A DNA stretch of 64,000 nt from the NCBI GenBank assembly GCA_963682025.1, contig OY821519.1, forward strand, positions 97,243,585-97,307,584, written 5' to 3'. A program made the translations under genes and the position numbers. The stretch is from Cordilura impudica (Eukaryota > Arthropoda > Insecta > Diptera > Scathophagidae). The notes under the pieces were generated by a model. The model saw only the letters and a list, made by a program, of their open reading frames with translations. It did no database searches and had not been told where the DNA came from. This document shows, piece after piece, positions 32,372 to 43,118 of the stretch (within the stretch, counting starts at the first letter, position 1; every line of letters starts with the position of its first letter).

Positions 32372-35300
32372 ATTATTCTTAAGAAAAGTACCTCTTCTTA
32401 AAAATAGCCTTTTCTTAAAAAAGTTCCTTTTCTTAAAAAGTACGTTTTCTTAAAAAAGTATTTTTTCTGTTCCTTTTCTTAAAAAGTACCATTTCTTAAA
32501 AAAGTACCTTTTTTAAAAAAAGTACTTTTTTTTAAAACAGCAAATTTTCTTAAAAAGTTCCTTTTCTTAAAAAAGTAAATTTTCTTAAAAAAGCACTTTT
32601 TTTAAAAAAAATTCATTTTCTTAAAAAGTACCTTTTCTTAAAAAAGCACCTTTCTTAAAAAAGTACTTTTTCTTAAAAAAAGTACCTTTTCTTAAAAAAT
32701 ATCTTTTCTTAAAAAAGTACCTTTTCTTAAAAAAGTACCTTTTCTTAAAAAAGTACTTTTAATAACACTTGCCTTTTCTTAAAAAAGTATCTTTTCTAAT
32801 AACATACATTTCGTTAAAAAAAGAACCTATAATAAAAAGAAACTTTTCTAAAAAATATATTTTCTTAAAAAAAAAACATTTTCTAAAATAAGTACTTTTT
32901 CTTTATAAAGTATATTTTCATAAAAAAGCACCTTTTTAATAAAAGGTACTTTTTCTTAAAAAAGTACATTTTCTTTTAAAATGTACATTTTCTTAAAAAG
33001 CACCTTTTCTTAAAAAAGTACATTTTCTTAAAGAAGTAAGTTTTCTTATCTTTTGTTAAAAAAAACCTATCTTAAAAATTTACCTTTTCCTAAAAAAGTA
33101 CATTTTCCTAAAAAGTACCTTTTCCTAAAAAAGTATCTTTTCCTAAAAAAGTACCTTTTCCTAAAAAAGTACCTTTTCCTAAAAAAGTACCTTTTCCTAA
33201 AAAGTACCTATTCCTAAAAAAGTACCTTTTCCTAAAAAAGTACCTTTTCCTAAAAAATTACCTTTTCTTACAAAAGGCACCTTCTAATAACAAGTACCAT
33301 TTCTTAAAAAAGTGAGTTTTCTTTTAAAATTCCGTTCTTAAATAAATTTTCTTAAAAAAAATACCTCTTCTAAAAGAAGTACCTTTTATAAAAAGGTAAA
33401 TTTTCTTTAAAAAGAAAATTTTCGTAGAAAAGTTTAAAAACAACCTTTTTTCTTAAAAAGAGTACCTTTTCTTAAAAAAGTTCCTTTTCTTAAAAAGTAC
33501 GTTTTCTTAAAAAAGTGTTTTTTTTTTTAAAAAGTACCTTTTCTTTTCCTTTTCTTTAAAAGTACCATTTCTTAAAAAAGTACCTTTGCTTAAAAAAGTA
33601 CTTTTTCTTAAAACAGCACTTTTTCTTAAAAAGTTCCTTTTCTTAAAAAAGTTCCTTTTCTTAAAAATGTACCTTTTCTTAAAAAAGCATGTTTTCTTGA
33701 AAAAGTACTTTTTCTTAAAAAATCACTTTTTCTTAAAAATAGCCTTATCTGAAAAAAGTTCATTTTCTTAAAAAGTACATTTTCTTAAAAAAGTATGTTT
33801 TCTTAAAAAAGTACTTTTTTTTCTTTTTCTTAAAAAATACATTTTCTTATAAAAAGTACCTTTTCTTTTCCTTTTCTTAAAAAGTACATTTTCTTAAAAA
33901 AGTACCTTTTCTTGAAAAAGTACTTTTTCTTAAAAATCACTTTTTCTTAAAAATAGCCTTATCTGAAAAAAGTTCCTTTTCTTAAGGAAGCACCATTTCT
34001 TAAAAAAGTATCTTTTCTTATAACATACATTTTGTTAAAAAAAAAGTACGTATAATAAAAAGAAACTTTTCTAAAAAAAAATATTTTCTTAAAAAAATAC
34101 ATTTTCTAAAAGAAGCACTTTTTCTTTATAAAGTACATTTTCATAAAAAAAAGCAAATTTTTAATAAAAAGCACTTTTTCTTAAAAAAGTACATTTTCTT
34201 TTAAAATGTCTTTCTTTAAAAAGTGTCTTTTCTTAAAAAGTACATTTGCCTTCTCAAAGAAGTACATTTTCTTAAAAAAGTACCTTTTCTTAAAAAAGTA
34301 CATCTAAAGAATTAAGTTTTCGTAGAAAAAACACCTTTTGTTAAAAAAAACCCTATCTTAAAAAGTACCTTTTCTAAAAAAATTACCTTTTCCTAAAAAG
34401 TACCTTTTCCTTAAAAAGTACCTTTTCTTAAAAAAGTGCATTTTCCTAAAAAATTACCTGTTCTTACAAAAGGTACTTTCTAATAATAAGTTCCTTTTTT
34501 AAATAAGTAAATTTTCTATAAAAAAGTACTTTTCCTAAAAAATAAATTTGCTTAAAAAATACCTTTTCTAAAAGAAGTACCTTTTGTAAAAAGGTAAATT
34601 TTCTTTAAAAGTAGATTTTCCTAAAAAAAAATATTAAAAACAACCTTCTCTTAAAAGTGAATTTTCTTCAAAATTACCTACTGTAAAAAAAATGTCTTTT
34701 CCTAAATAAGTAAGTACCTTTTCATAAAAAAAGTATATTTTCTTTAAAAAATACCTTTGAATAACAATTACCTCTTCTTAAAAATTATATTTTCTTAAAA
34801 TGTACGTTTTTTTAAAAAAGTACATTGTCTAAAAAATATGTAATTTTTCTTAAAAACTACATTTTCTTTAAAAAAATATCTTTCTTTAAAGAAGTACCTT
34901 TTATTATAAGTAAATTTTCTTTAAAAAGTAGATATTATTAAAAGTTTTTTTTTTTAATAACCTAATCTTAAAAAGTGCATTTGCTTAAAAATTGCTTTTT
35001 TCAAAAAGTGCCTTTTCTTAAAAAAGTACCTTCTCTTAAAAAATTACCTCCTAAGAAGAAGTATACGTTCCTAAAAAAGTAACTTTTCTTAAAAAATACC
35101 TTCTCTTAAAAAAGTAGCTTTTCTCAAAAAGTTCCTTTTATAAAAAACGTTTTTTTGAAATACCTTTTCTAACAGAATCACTTTTTCTTAAAAAGGTACA
35201 TTTTCTTAAAACAGTGCATTTAAAACAGTGTACCTTTTGACAAAAAGTATCTTTCCTTAATATGGTATCTTTCCTAAAGGTACCTACCTATTCTTTAAAA

Positions 35301-35655
35301 AAAACCCGTTTTTTTAAGAAGCTTTTTTCTTTAAAAAAGTACTTTTTCTTAAAAATTATATCTTATTAAAAAGGTAACTTTTCTTAGAAAATTTCCTTCC
35401 TTTACTTCCTATGCTAAAAATAACCTCTTATCAAAAACTACCTTTTTTTAAAGTACCTTTTCTGGAAAAGTCGTTTCTTTAAAAGTCGTTTTCTTAATAA
35501 GTAGATTTTCCTAACAAGGACCTTTTCTTAAAAAATTAGTTTATCCTAAAAAGTGCCTTTTTTAAGTCAACATTTTCATTAAAAAGTAGATTTTCCTAAC
35601 CAAGTACTTTGCTAAAAAACATATTTTCTTAAAAACGCACATTTTCTAAAAAAAA
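32372..35655 (+). repeat. Minisatellite array, unit about 17-18 bp (TTTTCTTAAAAAAGTACC)
   Basis: About 3.3 kb of degenerate units. Higher-order structure is visible: CCTTTTCCTAAAAAAGTA variants are homogeneous at 33085-33260, and a block at 32760-32960 recurs in similar order at 34010-34210. Divergence rises toward the right end. Frames in it (poly FLKK) are artefacts. Confidence 0.95.
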
Positions 35656-35659
35656 AAAA

Positions 35660-36488
35660 CTAGTAAGAAATTATAGTCGGTCTAGACCGACTATATGATA
35701 CCCTATACCATGGCTTAGCGACCCTATCCCTTCGGTCCAACTAATTCGATATAGGAAATAAGCATAAACCGAATTAGAGTGGCATTGTTATTAATTTTTT
35801 CGGCTGCAGATATGAAAAAGTTCATATCGGATGCTATATTTATATGGGTACTTGGTCGAAATATGGCCCGATCCTGACAATATTTGGTAAAGTCAGTTAT
35901 ATTTTGAAAAAATATATACTAATAAAATTTTAGAAGAATATGTGCAATATTTTTGTTTTTTAGTAGATTTAAGCGAAGACCGGGAAGCAGCTCTATAATC
36001 GGCCTATGACTAAGAATTGTCCTATAGGGATTATTTTTGCACTACTGATTAATGGATCTAATAAACACATACAAACCCAATTTGACTGAGATCTATATGA
36101 TAATTTAGATCTTATGGCAATTTTTGTCGATTCCATAGGGGCTATTTGTACGGGGACTAGGTCTGCACATGGACCGAATAGGAAATAAGTCTGAACATTC
36201 ACCGAACTTCACCAATTTCAAAAGTGATAGTTTTATGCCCGATAGGGGCTTATAAACCAAATTTCATAAAAATGTGTTCATATTTGCGACCTGTGGTTTG
36301 ATTACAAGGTTTACATGGACACACAGACGGACGGACGGACAGACGGACGGACGGACATCGCTAAATCAACTCAGAAAGTGAGTCGTTCGTTATAATAAAA
36401 GATGGGTCTATGTCAAATATTTTTGGTAGTTACAAACAGCAGCAAAAAGTCATTATACCCAAACCACATGGTGGTATAGGGTATAAAA
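35660..36488 (+). mobile_element. DINE-like element (family A) inserted in the minisatellite
   Basis: Starts CTAGTAAGAAATTATAG with GTCGGTCTAGACCGAC, carries an expanded GACGGACGGACAGACGGACG tract (36326-36357) and ends GGTATAGGGTATAAAAAG. It is longer (about 830 bp) than most copies owing to a 55-bp duplication at 36170-36205. Confidence 0.9.
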
Positions 36489-36792
36489 AGTAATATTATT
36501 ATAGTCGGTCTAGACCGACTATATGACATCCGCTACCATGCGTTTGGAGACTCTATCAGTAGGTCCAACTGATTAAATATAGAAAATAATCATAAACCAA
36601 ATATGAGTGGCATTGTTATTATTTTTTTTTTTTTTTTTGCCTTCGGATATGAAAAAGTTCATATCGAATGCTATGTTTATATGGGGATTTGCTCGAGAAA
36701 TGGACCGATCCTGACAATATTTTGTGAAAAAACATATACAAACCAAATTTGAGAAAAATCTGTTCAATATTTTGTTTTTTGATAGAATTAAG
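36489..36792 (+). mobile_element. DINE-like element (family A), 3'-truncated, tandem to the previous copy
   Basis: Begins directly at the end of the preceding copy (AAGTAATATTATTATAGTC) with an intact palindrome. It stops after TTTTTTGATAGAATTAAGTA where minisatellite sequence resumes. Confidence 0.85.
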
Positions 36793-36868
36793 TATCTTTT
36801 CATTATAAAGTATTTTTTTAAGAAGCTTTTCTTAATAAGTACTTGTTTTAAATTCTTTTCGTAAAAAA
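36793..36868 (+). repeat. Minisatellite remainder after the DINE pair
   Basis: TATCTTTTCATTATAAAGTA and AAGCTTTTCTTAATAAGTAC are units of the array at 32.4-35.65 kb, showing that the two DINEs interrupted it near its edge. Confidence 0.75.
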
Positions 36869-37009
36869 AGTATTTTAATCAACTTTCGATAGCTTCTTAC
36901 GTTCCTTAGTCGTCTCTTGCAAAAGTTCAAAGTCGATAAATTTGATAATACCCATATCTACTAATGGTACATTATTCTTAGTATTGAAAATTGCAGCACT
37001 TTATTGCAC

Positions 37010-37792
37010 CCTAAACCACTATATGGTCAAGGTATAGTGAGTTTGTTGTTTGTAACTTTCAAAAAATGGTTGACCCACACCCATCTTTATATAACCGATG
37101 GACTCAGAATCATTTTCTGGGCCAATGTAACGATATCTGTTCGTCCTTCTGTCTGGCTGTCCATCTGTCTGTCTGTGTACCCATGTTGACCTTTTAATCA
37201 AACTACAGATCGCAAATATGAATATATTTGAATGAAATTTGGTTTATAAGCTTCTATCGGGCATAAAACAATCACTATTGAAAGTGGCGAAATTAGGTGC
37301 ATGTTCAGACCAAGTTCCTATACAAATGACCCCTATGAGATCGACTTAAATTAGCATAAGATCCAAGATTTCTGTCAAATTGGGATTGTGTGTGTTTATT
37401 ACATCCATTTATCAGTAGTCATTTACAACAATTCTTAGCCCCCATATAAAGCTGCTTCCCGATCTTTACTAAAATCTATCAAATCTATCAAAAAAAAAAA
37501 CAAAAATATTGTAAAAATTTTTCTCAAATTTGGTTTATATATATTTTTGCAAATAATAAATTAAGTATGTTCAGGATCGGTCCATTTTTCGACCTCGTCC
37601 CCATAAAAATTTAGCATCCGATATGAACTTTTTCAGATGTGCAGGCAAAAAAAAAATAATGAAAATTCCACATAGATGTCGTTTATGCTTATTTTCTATT
37701 TTCTATAAATGGTCCTAAAACCATTTATGTAAATGCATGGTATAGAGTATCGCATAGTCGATCTAGACCGACTATAATTTTCTTACTTGTTT
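37010..37792 (-). mobile_element. DINE-like element (family A), near full length
   Basis: The left hairpin is decayed (CACCCTAAACCACTATATGG), the TCTGTC/GTCC tract lies at 37150-37175, and the right palindrome reads GTCGATCTAGACCGAC with TTTTCTTACTTGTTT at the end. Confidence 0.88.
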
Positions 37793-38204
37793 ACTAATGC
37801 ATTTGTTGAATGATATTAAAACTGTAGAAATAAAAATGTTTTTGTTACGTTTTGAAAATTACTTTTTTTTTACTGATACACAGTGTGTTTCTAAAATTAA
37901 AAACAAAAAATTCTAAGAATTTTCCTATAATGTTTACGCGTGCACTGTTGTCTACATTGATAAGAAATTGTATTTGTAAGTCCCCTCTTTTTAAATGATT
38001 AATAGCGTTTACTTTAATAAATGCTTGACAAAACAAAGTATTCAAAAGAAGTGTCAACATTTGTAATATGAAAAAAATAAAATGTATTTGTATTGATTTT
38101 CAAAAACCTCCACCTTGCGTGATCTTTGTAAGGGGGATGTAAGTACGATGCCGAAAAAATTTACGATATGGTGTTGGCCCATGAGTACCCGAGATACTTG
38201 ATGC
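37793..38204. other. Intergenic, no gene seen
   Basis: AT-rich; the last 100 bp (GATCTTTGTAAGGGGGATG...) may belong to the mariner remnant that follows. Confidence 0.35.
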
Positions 38205-38432
38205 AATACGCGTAGGCATATCCTATGACTATGGGATTTCGCCATCATTTAAGATCAGTTGCTGTCGGGTGGAAATATGGGTGTCGCATTTCTACCGCAA
38301 TACGGATGAGTTTTTAAGCCGTTTTACAACGGTGGATGAAATGTGTATCCATTTCAACACATTTTTAGTAGTGTCAGTTTTTTGGAATATAAGCGGCATA
38401 ATCCACATGGATTACACTAGGCAGCAACTATT
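38205..38432 (+). pseudogene. mariner transposase fragment
   Basis: The frame reads IRVGISYDYGIS, then NTDEFLSRFTTVDEMCIHF and VVSVFWNISGIIHMDYT. These match the mariner blocks GISYxS, FLxRFVTxDExWIHxY (first catalytic Asp in DE) and ASVFWDxxGIIxxDYL (second Asp). About 30 residues between IHF and VVSVFW are deleted, as is everything after QQL. Confidence 0.7.
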
Positions 38433-38822
38433 TTTTTTCGCAATGAGTCCTGCTAAACACAAAAATAGCAATTAATAATATAAGTGCTTTTTGTATTCAT
38501 AGATATTTCCTATGTTAATTTATAATGACCCCGTATGGCCAGCTTCATTACAAATAATACAAGTGTTAGGAATTTATTAAAAACTGATAGATTCGATAAG
38601 ACTTCTGGTGTTTAAATGGTTAATTTTTCGTCATTAATTGATTGACAATTCTACAAAACACTTAATATATTTTTAATAATATATTGCAATAATTAATCAT
38701 GAGCAACATGAAAACTTGTTTTTCAAGTCATACTAAATAATTTTCGAAAGTATGTTTTAAAATTTTTTCGAATATTAATGTTTTCCATATAATTTCGTTA
38801 AATTACACAATGCTACAACAAT
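38433..38822. other. Intergenic, no gene seen
   Basis: AT-rich flank between mariner remnant and DINE; nothing recognised. Confidence 0.35.
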
Positions 38823-39613
38823 TTTTATACCCTATACCACAATGTGGTTTGGGTATAATGACTTTGTGCTGCTGTTTATAACTACCAAAAATATTTGACC
38901 TAGACCCACCTTTTATTATACCGATCGAATCAGAATTACTATCTGATTCGATATAACGATGTCCGTCCGTCTGTGTGTCCATGTAAACATTGTAATCAAA
39001 CTGCAGGTCGGAAATATAAATATATTTTGATGAAATATGGTATAGAAGCTTTTATCGTCCATTTGATGAACGCTGTTGAAATTGGTGAGAATCGGTCCAT
39101 GTTCAGACCTAGCCCCCATACAAATGGCTCCCTATGAAATCGACATAAATTGCTATAATATCCAATTATCATTTAGATCTTACTCAAATTGGGTTTGTAT
39201 GCATTTATTACACCCATTTATGAGTAGTGCAAAAATGATCCCTTTGGGACAACTCTTAGTCATAGGCCCCATATAGAGCTGCTTACTGATCTTCACTTAA
39301 ATCTATCACAAAATAAAAATATTGCACTGATTCTTCTCAAATTTTGTTTGTATATATTTTTGCAAAATACAAGAGACTTTACCAAACATGGTCAGGATCG
39401 GTCCATTGTTGGGCTTAGTCCCCATATAGATATAGCATCCGATATGAACTTTTTCATATCTGCAGCCTAAAAAATTAATTAAAATCCCACTCAAATTTGG
39501 TTTATGCTTATTTTCTATGTCCAGTTAGTTGGGCCTAAGAGATAGGGTCTCTAAACGCATGGTATAGGGTATCGTATAGTCGGTCTAGACCGACTATAAT
39601 TTTCTTACTTGTT
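38823..39613 (-). mobile_element. DINE-like element (family A), full length
   Basis: Left hairpin TATACCCTATACCACAATG/TGGTTTGGGTATA, short GTCCGTCCGTCTGTGTGTCC tract, right palindrome GTCGGTCTAGACCGAC and ATTTTCTTACTTGTTTT. Confidence 0.92.
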
Positions 39614-40223
39614 TTACTTGCCAAGGTTTCAAGGTTAAGATTATAAGCCTGGTCAAGAACATCACAAAATTATGTTTAAACATTTTTTAACACGCTCAAA
39701 TTTTTAAATAATTGTCAAAAAAAAAATTGTTTCCTTCCCAAACTTAAAAATTTTTAACTCCGCATGACAAGATTTTTCAGAAATCGAAAACTGTTCTGAA
39801 GTGCAAAGACCAAAACAGAATGATGCCTCGTACTTGTCAAAACGTTAAATAAGTATTTTTAAGAACTTTTAAAGATCAAAATATTTTTTGCAATTAATAT
39901 TAAAGTATCTCAGAGCAGTTACCGTTCGTACTTTAAATTTTTTCCTCCTGCTATGGGCCGCGTTTCAGGAGCTCTACCCAGCCAAACATCTGAATTTCCT
40001 TGCATGGAAAAATGTTTATCAATTCAAATTAAGAAAGACTTATTTTATATATATTTAATACACGTTTCGAGGACGGATCAATAAGTCCGTCACTTTTTGA
40101 ACTTTCCTCGTGGTTACTTAAAAATCGACACTGCTTCGACAATCGTGTGTTTTGAACAAGCTCCATCATTAAATTTTTTCTAAGCAGCTATTCAAAATAT
40201 GAAACCTTGAGATTTTTTGAAAA
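39614..40223. other. Intergenic; probable mariner 5' flank from about 40065
   Basis: AT-rich to about 40060. Then GAGGACGGATCAATAAGTCC and the following 150 bp look like the 5' untranslated end of the mariner starting at 40224. Confidence 0.35.
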
Positions 40224-40312
40224 ATGGAGAAAAGTGAACTTCGAGTGATCAACATAAATTATTGGCGGAAAAAAACCATTACCCAAACCAAACTATGAGA
40301 AATTAGAAACAT
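40224..40312 (+). pseudogene. mariner transposase N-terminus
   Basis: MEKSELRVININYWRKKTI matches the usual mariner start (MExxELRVxIKHxxxRxKT) and is followed by TQTKL and a stop. It lies 1.8 kb upstream of a mariner body in the same orientation (42.1-42.8 kb). The two could be one element split by the MULE foldback and other DNA. Confidence 0.55.
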
Positions 40313-40433
40313 TAATTTCATTAGTAACAACTAAGAATGTTGAATTCGGCTATCATTTTTTTGAGGTGACTAGGACATATCTTGATATAGCAGCCTGCAC
40401 GAAATAATTAAAAACAATATCATCATACCCTTC

Positions 40434-41392
40434 TGCGGAAAATTTCCCGAAAACAATTTCCCAAAAACAATTTCCCGAAATTACAATTTCCCGAAAACAA
40501 TTTCCCGAAATTACAATTTCCCGATATTACGATTTCCCGAAAAAAAATTTCCCGAAATTACAATTTCCCTATTTTTAGTTTACAACTTTCCATATATTCT
40601 TGATTTCCCCCATAAAAAAAACTTGCTGCATACGATTTCTTGAAAAAAAAATTTCCCGAGTATACGACTTTTCGAAAAACAATTCCCCCACCCCGCACCG
40701 CGCCCTTCCTCTTCCACCCTCCCTCGTCATCCGGACCTATTTATTGGAGTGTCATACGCTTATTTTTCATTGTGGCTTTGAACACTTCGGTATTCAGACT
40801 TCCCGACGGATAACGCTCACTCGATCACATCCTGCCCATGCAGTAGCTGCTGCTACCACCTTGCATAACGAAGTTTTTTAGTTATTTGGGTTGTAATACT
40901 CAGTTACTATGCCACTCGAATTCCTGGATAAACCGAGGTTGCTTTTGAATGGTTTCTTGTATCATGACGACGGTCAGTCCGTTGATAGCAACGATACTAT
41001 AAAAAAAGAGGCTCTTCACAATCACAGTGCCGAAGCGGCTTTCGTTGCTAAAAAAAAATCGTTAATGAGCTGAAAGATCTTGCCCGGACCACTACATCAA
41101 GTGGTCATGAGCTGATTGCTCGCGCTTTGGCCGGAATTTCTGATGGTATTGTTTCGGAAATGCCATCAACAGGCTCTTTGAAGAAATAGTAATTTCGGGA
41201 AATTGTAGTTTCGGGAAATTGTGTTCGGGAAATTGTATTTCGGAAAATTGTAATTTAGGGAAATTGTAATTTCGGGAAATTGTGTTCGGGAAATTGTAAT
41301 TTCGGGAAATTGTCATTTCGGGAAATTGTGTTCGTGAAATTGTAATTTCGGGAAATTGTTTTCGGGAAATTGTTTTCGGGAAATTTTCCGCA
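40434..41392 (+). mobile_element. MULE-like foldback element with tandem-repeat arms
   Basis: The ends TGCGGAAAATTTCCCGAAAA are inverted copies. Each arm is an array of about 13-15-bp units (ACAATTTCCCGAAA; right arm TTTCGGGAAATTGT), about 150 bp left and 200 bp right. The core is GC-richer than its surroundings and encodes a FLYWCH-like remnant. ATACCCTT occurs just outside both ends but offset by several bases, so the target duplication is unresolved. Terminal-array foldbacks are known in MULE and P-like Galileo elements; the FLYWCH remnant favours MULE. Confidence 0.6.
40909..41189 (+). pseudogene. FLYWCH-type zinc-finger remnant of a MULE transposase
   Basis: From ATG 40909: FLDKPRLLLNGFLYHDDGQ (the opening FLYWCH block), then, with the middle deleted, KKEALHNHSAEAAFVAKKK (the closing HNHxP-like pair). 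A 1-nt shift in the A-run at 41050-41058 leads to IVNELKDLARTTTSSGHELI and RALAGISDGIV, ending at TAG 41189. Insect MULE transposases have this FLYWCH-HNHS-linker order before the DDE domain, which is absent. The first C/W positions of the finger are lost. Confidence 0.5.
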
Positions 41393-41400
41393 AATCCATT

Positions 41401-41510
41401 ATACCCTTACCCAGGAAAATGGTTTATTTTGTGAATAAACGTAATTTCAATAGACAGATGGACAGACGGACGGACGTCTAAAATTTTGTATTATGATAAA
41501 ATATTTACTG
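41401..41510. repeat. GACG microsatellite fragment
   Basis: AGACAGATGGACAGACGGAC plus GGACGT at 41450-41475, preceded by TATACCCTTACCC. It resembles the 3' part of DINE/C elements but is too short to assign. Confidence 0.4.
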
Positions 41511-41566
41511 TTTAGACAACAGAATTTTAATCTTAATCAACCCGATTTAGGGTACGAAAAATAAAT

Positions 41567-41740
41567 TCACGAGGTGGGGCCCAGAACAAATCGACCTGAC
41601 GTATAGATGGTGGCAGTTGTAGCATATAACGTGTAAAATTGAGGGTTGGCTGGCAGATGGTGTTTGGGAAAGCATAGCACTTGGTCCAGCTTGTGCTCGT
41701 CGGAGGGGAGGTTCGGGCCCTGCTGCATTCGTGCAAACAT
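41567..41740 (-). other. Unrecognised GC-richer open frame, 57 aa
   Basis: On the minus strand ATG at 41740 opens MFARMQQGPNLPSDEHKLDQ and continues through CFPKHHLPANPQFYT to IYTSGRFVLGPTS and TGA at 41569. Codon positions are GC-rich, unlike nearby sequence, suggesting former coding DNA of a mobile element. No family recognised. Confidence 0.3.
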
Positions 41741-42099
41741 TGCTACAATAAAATTTAAAATTTATGAATGCGGATGATTAAAATGGGGGAGAAAAGAAAA
41801 AGGAGCTGGAAGGAAAAAAAGATCATTGAACCCAAAAATAAGAAAATTATTCTGTACCGAAACTATCAGTCGTATATCTTAGATGTTACAGATTTACTAT
41901 GCCCGCCCTAGCATGATCTCTAAATAATTAAAAACCAAAAAAAAAAAATAAATAAATTTAAAAGAAATTACTTTTTGAGCCATCAAATGTATTTGATTTC
42001 GGTGTAAACGCCCACCGTTATGTACTTCAGTACTTCCATTTGATAGTTAGCAGTCCAACCAATATTAAAGCCGATCTAGGTTATACTGTGTGGGAGTCT

Positions 42100-42830
42100 T
42101 CTCCTTTATTTACGACTATAAAAGTTTAAGCGAGGCCGTATGAGCTCCAAAGACTGACATCGTAATGGTCGACCAATTGAGGTGGCCACGCCAGAAACGA
42201 TTAATATAATCCTCAAATGGTCAGCTGAATGTGCCTGAGCTAGCTGAAAGGATAGGTATTTCAAAAAGTGCTATACATCACATTATGACCGAAAATTTTG
42301 AGATTAGAAAGCTGTCCGTAAGATGGGTGCTGCGATTGTTGACAATAGGACAAAATATGGCCTCGTGGTTCGTAACAATGGATGAAATATGTGTGCACCA
42401 CTTCACACCTTATACAAGGGTACAGTCAAAACAGTGAACTGAAATGGGAGAATCGTGTCCAAAGAAGAGAGTTCCACCTGCAGGCGTCTGTTTTTCAAAA
42501 AGCAAAAGCTATGAACGGCAGGTTTCATGCTAACTTATTGCAGCGTTTAAGTGATGAAATTATCAAGACAATGCACCAGTTCCCACATCTACTAACGTGG
42601 TGACCATGTATTGAAGTTCTCTGATTGCTTCATCAAGCACCTTTTTCGACAGATTTAGCTCCCTCGGATTATTGTCAATCTCCAAACTTGAAGAAATGTC
42701 TCAGTGGTAAAAGATTTGCAAATATCGAAGAAGTGGAATCTGCATTTGATGGCTATTTTATGGAGCTGGTCAGTTCTTACTATAAACTGGATATCGAAGC
42801 AATTGAGTAACGCTAGGAAAAGAACAATAA
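42100..42830 (+). pseudogene. mariner transposase, middle and C-terminus, decayed
   Basis: Fragments in three frames: KFKRGRMSSKD, HRNGRPIEVATPETI, ISKSAIHHIMTENFEIRKL with SVRWVLRLLT (second HTH and linker), WFVTMDEICVHHFTPYTRV (first catalytic Asp). The last frame gives LAPSDYCQSPNLKKCLSGKR, EEVESAFDGYFMELVSSYYK and ends DIEAIE plus stop at 42810. Order and motifs are those of mariner (DD34D); the second Asp block (VFWD) and the HDNA block are lost to deletions. Confidence 0.8.
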
Positions 42831-43118
42831 AGAAAATTGTTCCTATATCTGTCGTGTTTTCTTTGTTAGGTTGGGTTATTCTGGGACCACCCTCGTTTAT
42901 TAAATTAAGTCATTGGGAAATAAAATTAACAGAGCACTTCGTGCTGGCTGGAATGTTAATAATAATAATAATAAAAGTAAATATGTATAAATAATTATCA
43001 GAAAGTTGATTAATTAATTACAGTACTAGCAAAACTACACAAATAAAACTTTAAATTTAATTAAATATTTAGTTATTTTTGGGGTTTTTCATTATAAAGA
43101 AAATTTTTTAATTATCTT
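42831..43118. other. Intergenic, with an AAT microsatellite
   Basis: AT-rich flank. (AAT)n lies at 42958-42975. Nothing else seen. Confidence 0.4.

Noticed and set aside
33586..33771. FLKK-repeat frame
   Set aside because: Product of the minisatellite unit length being near a multiple of three.
32372..35655. CRISPR-like array
   Set aside because: Continuous degenerate units without unique spacers, in a eukaryotic genome.
41560..41740. Assignment of the GC-richer frame to a retrotransposon pol gene
   Set aside because: No catalytic motif of protease, reverse transcriptase or integrase is visible.
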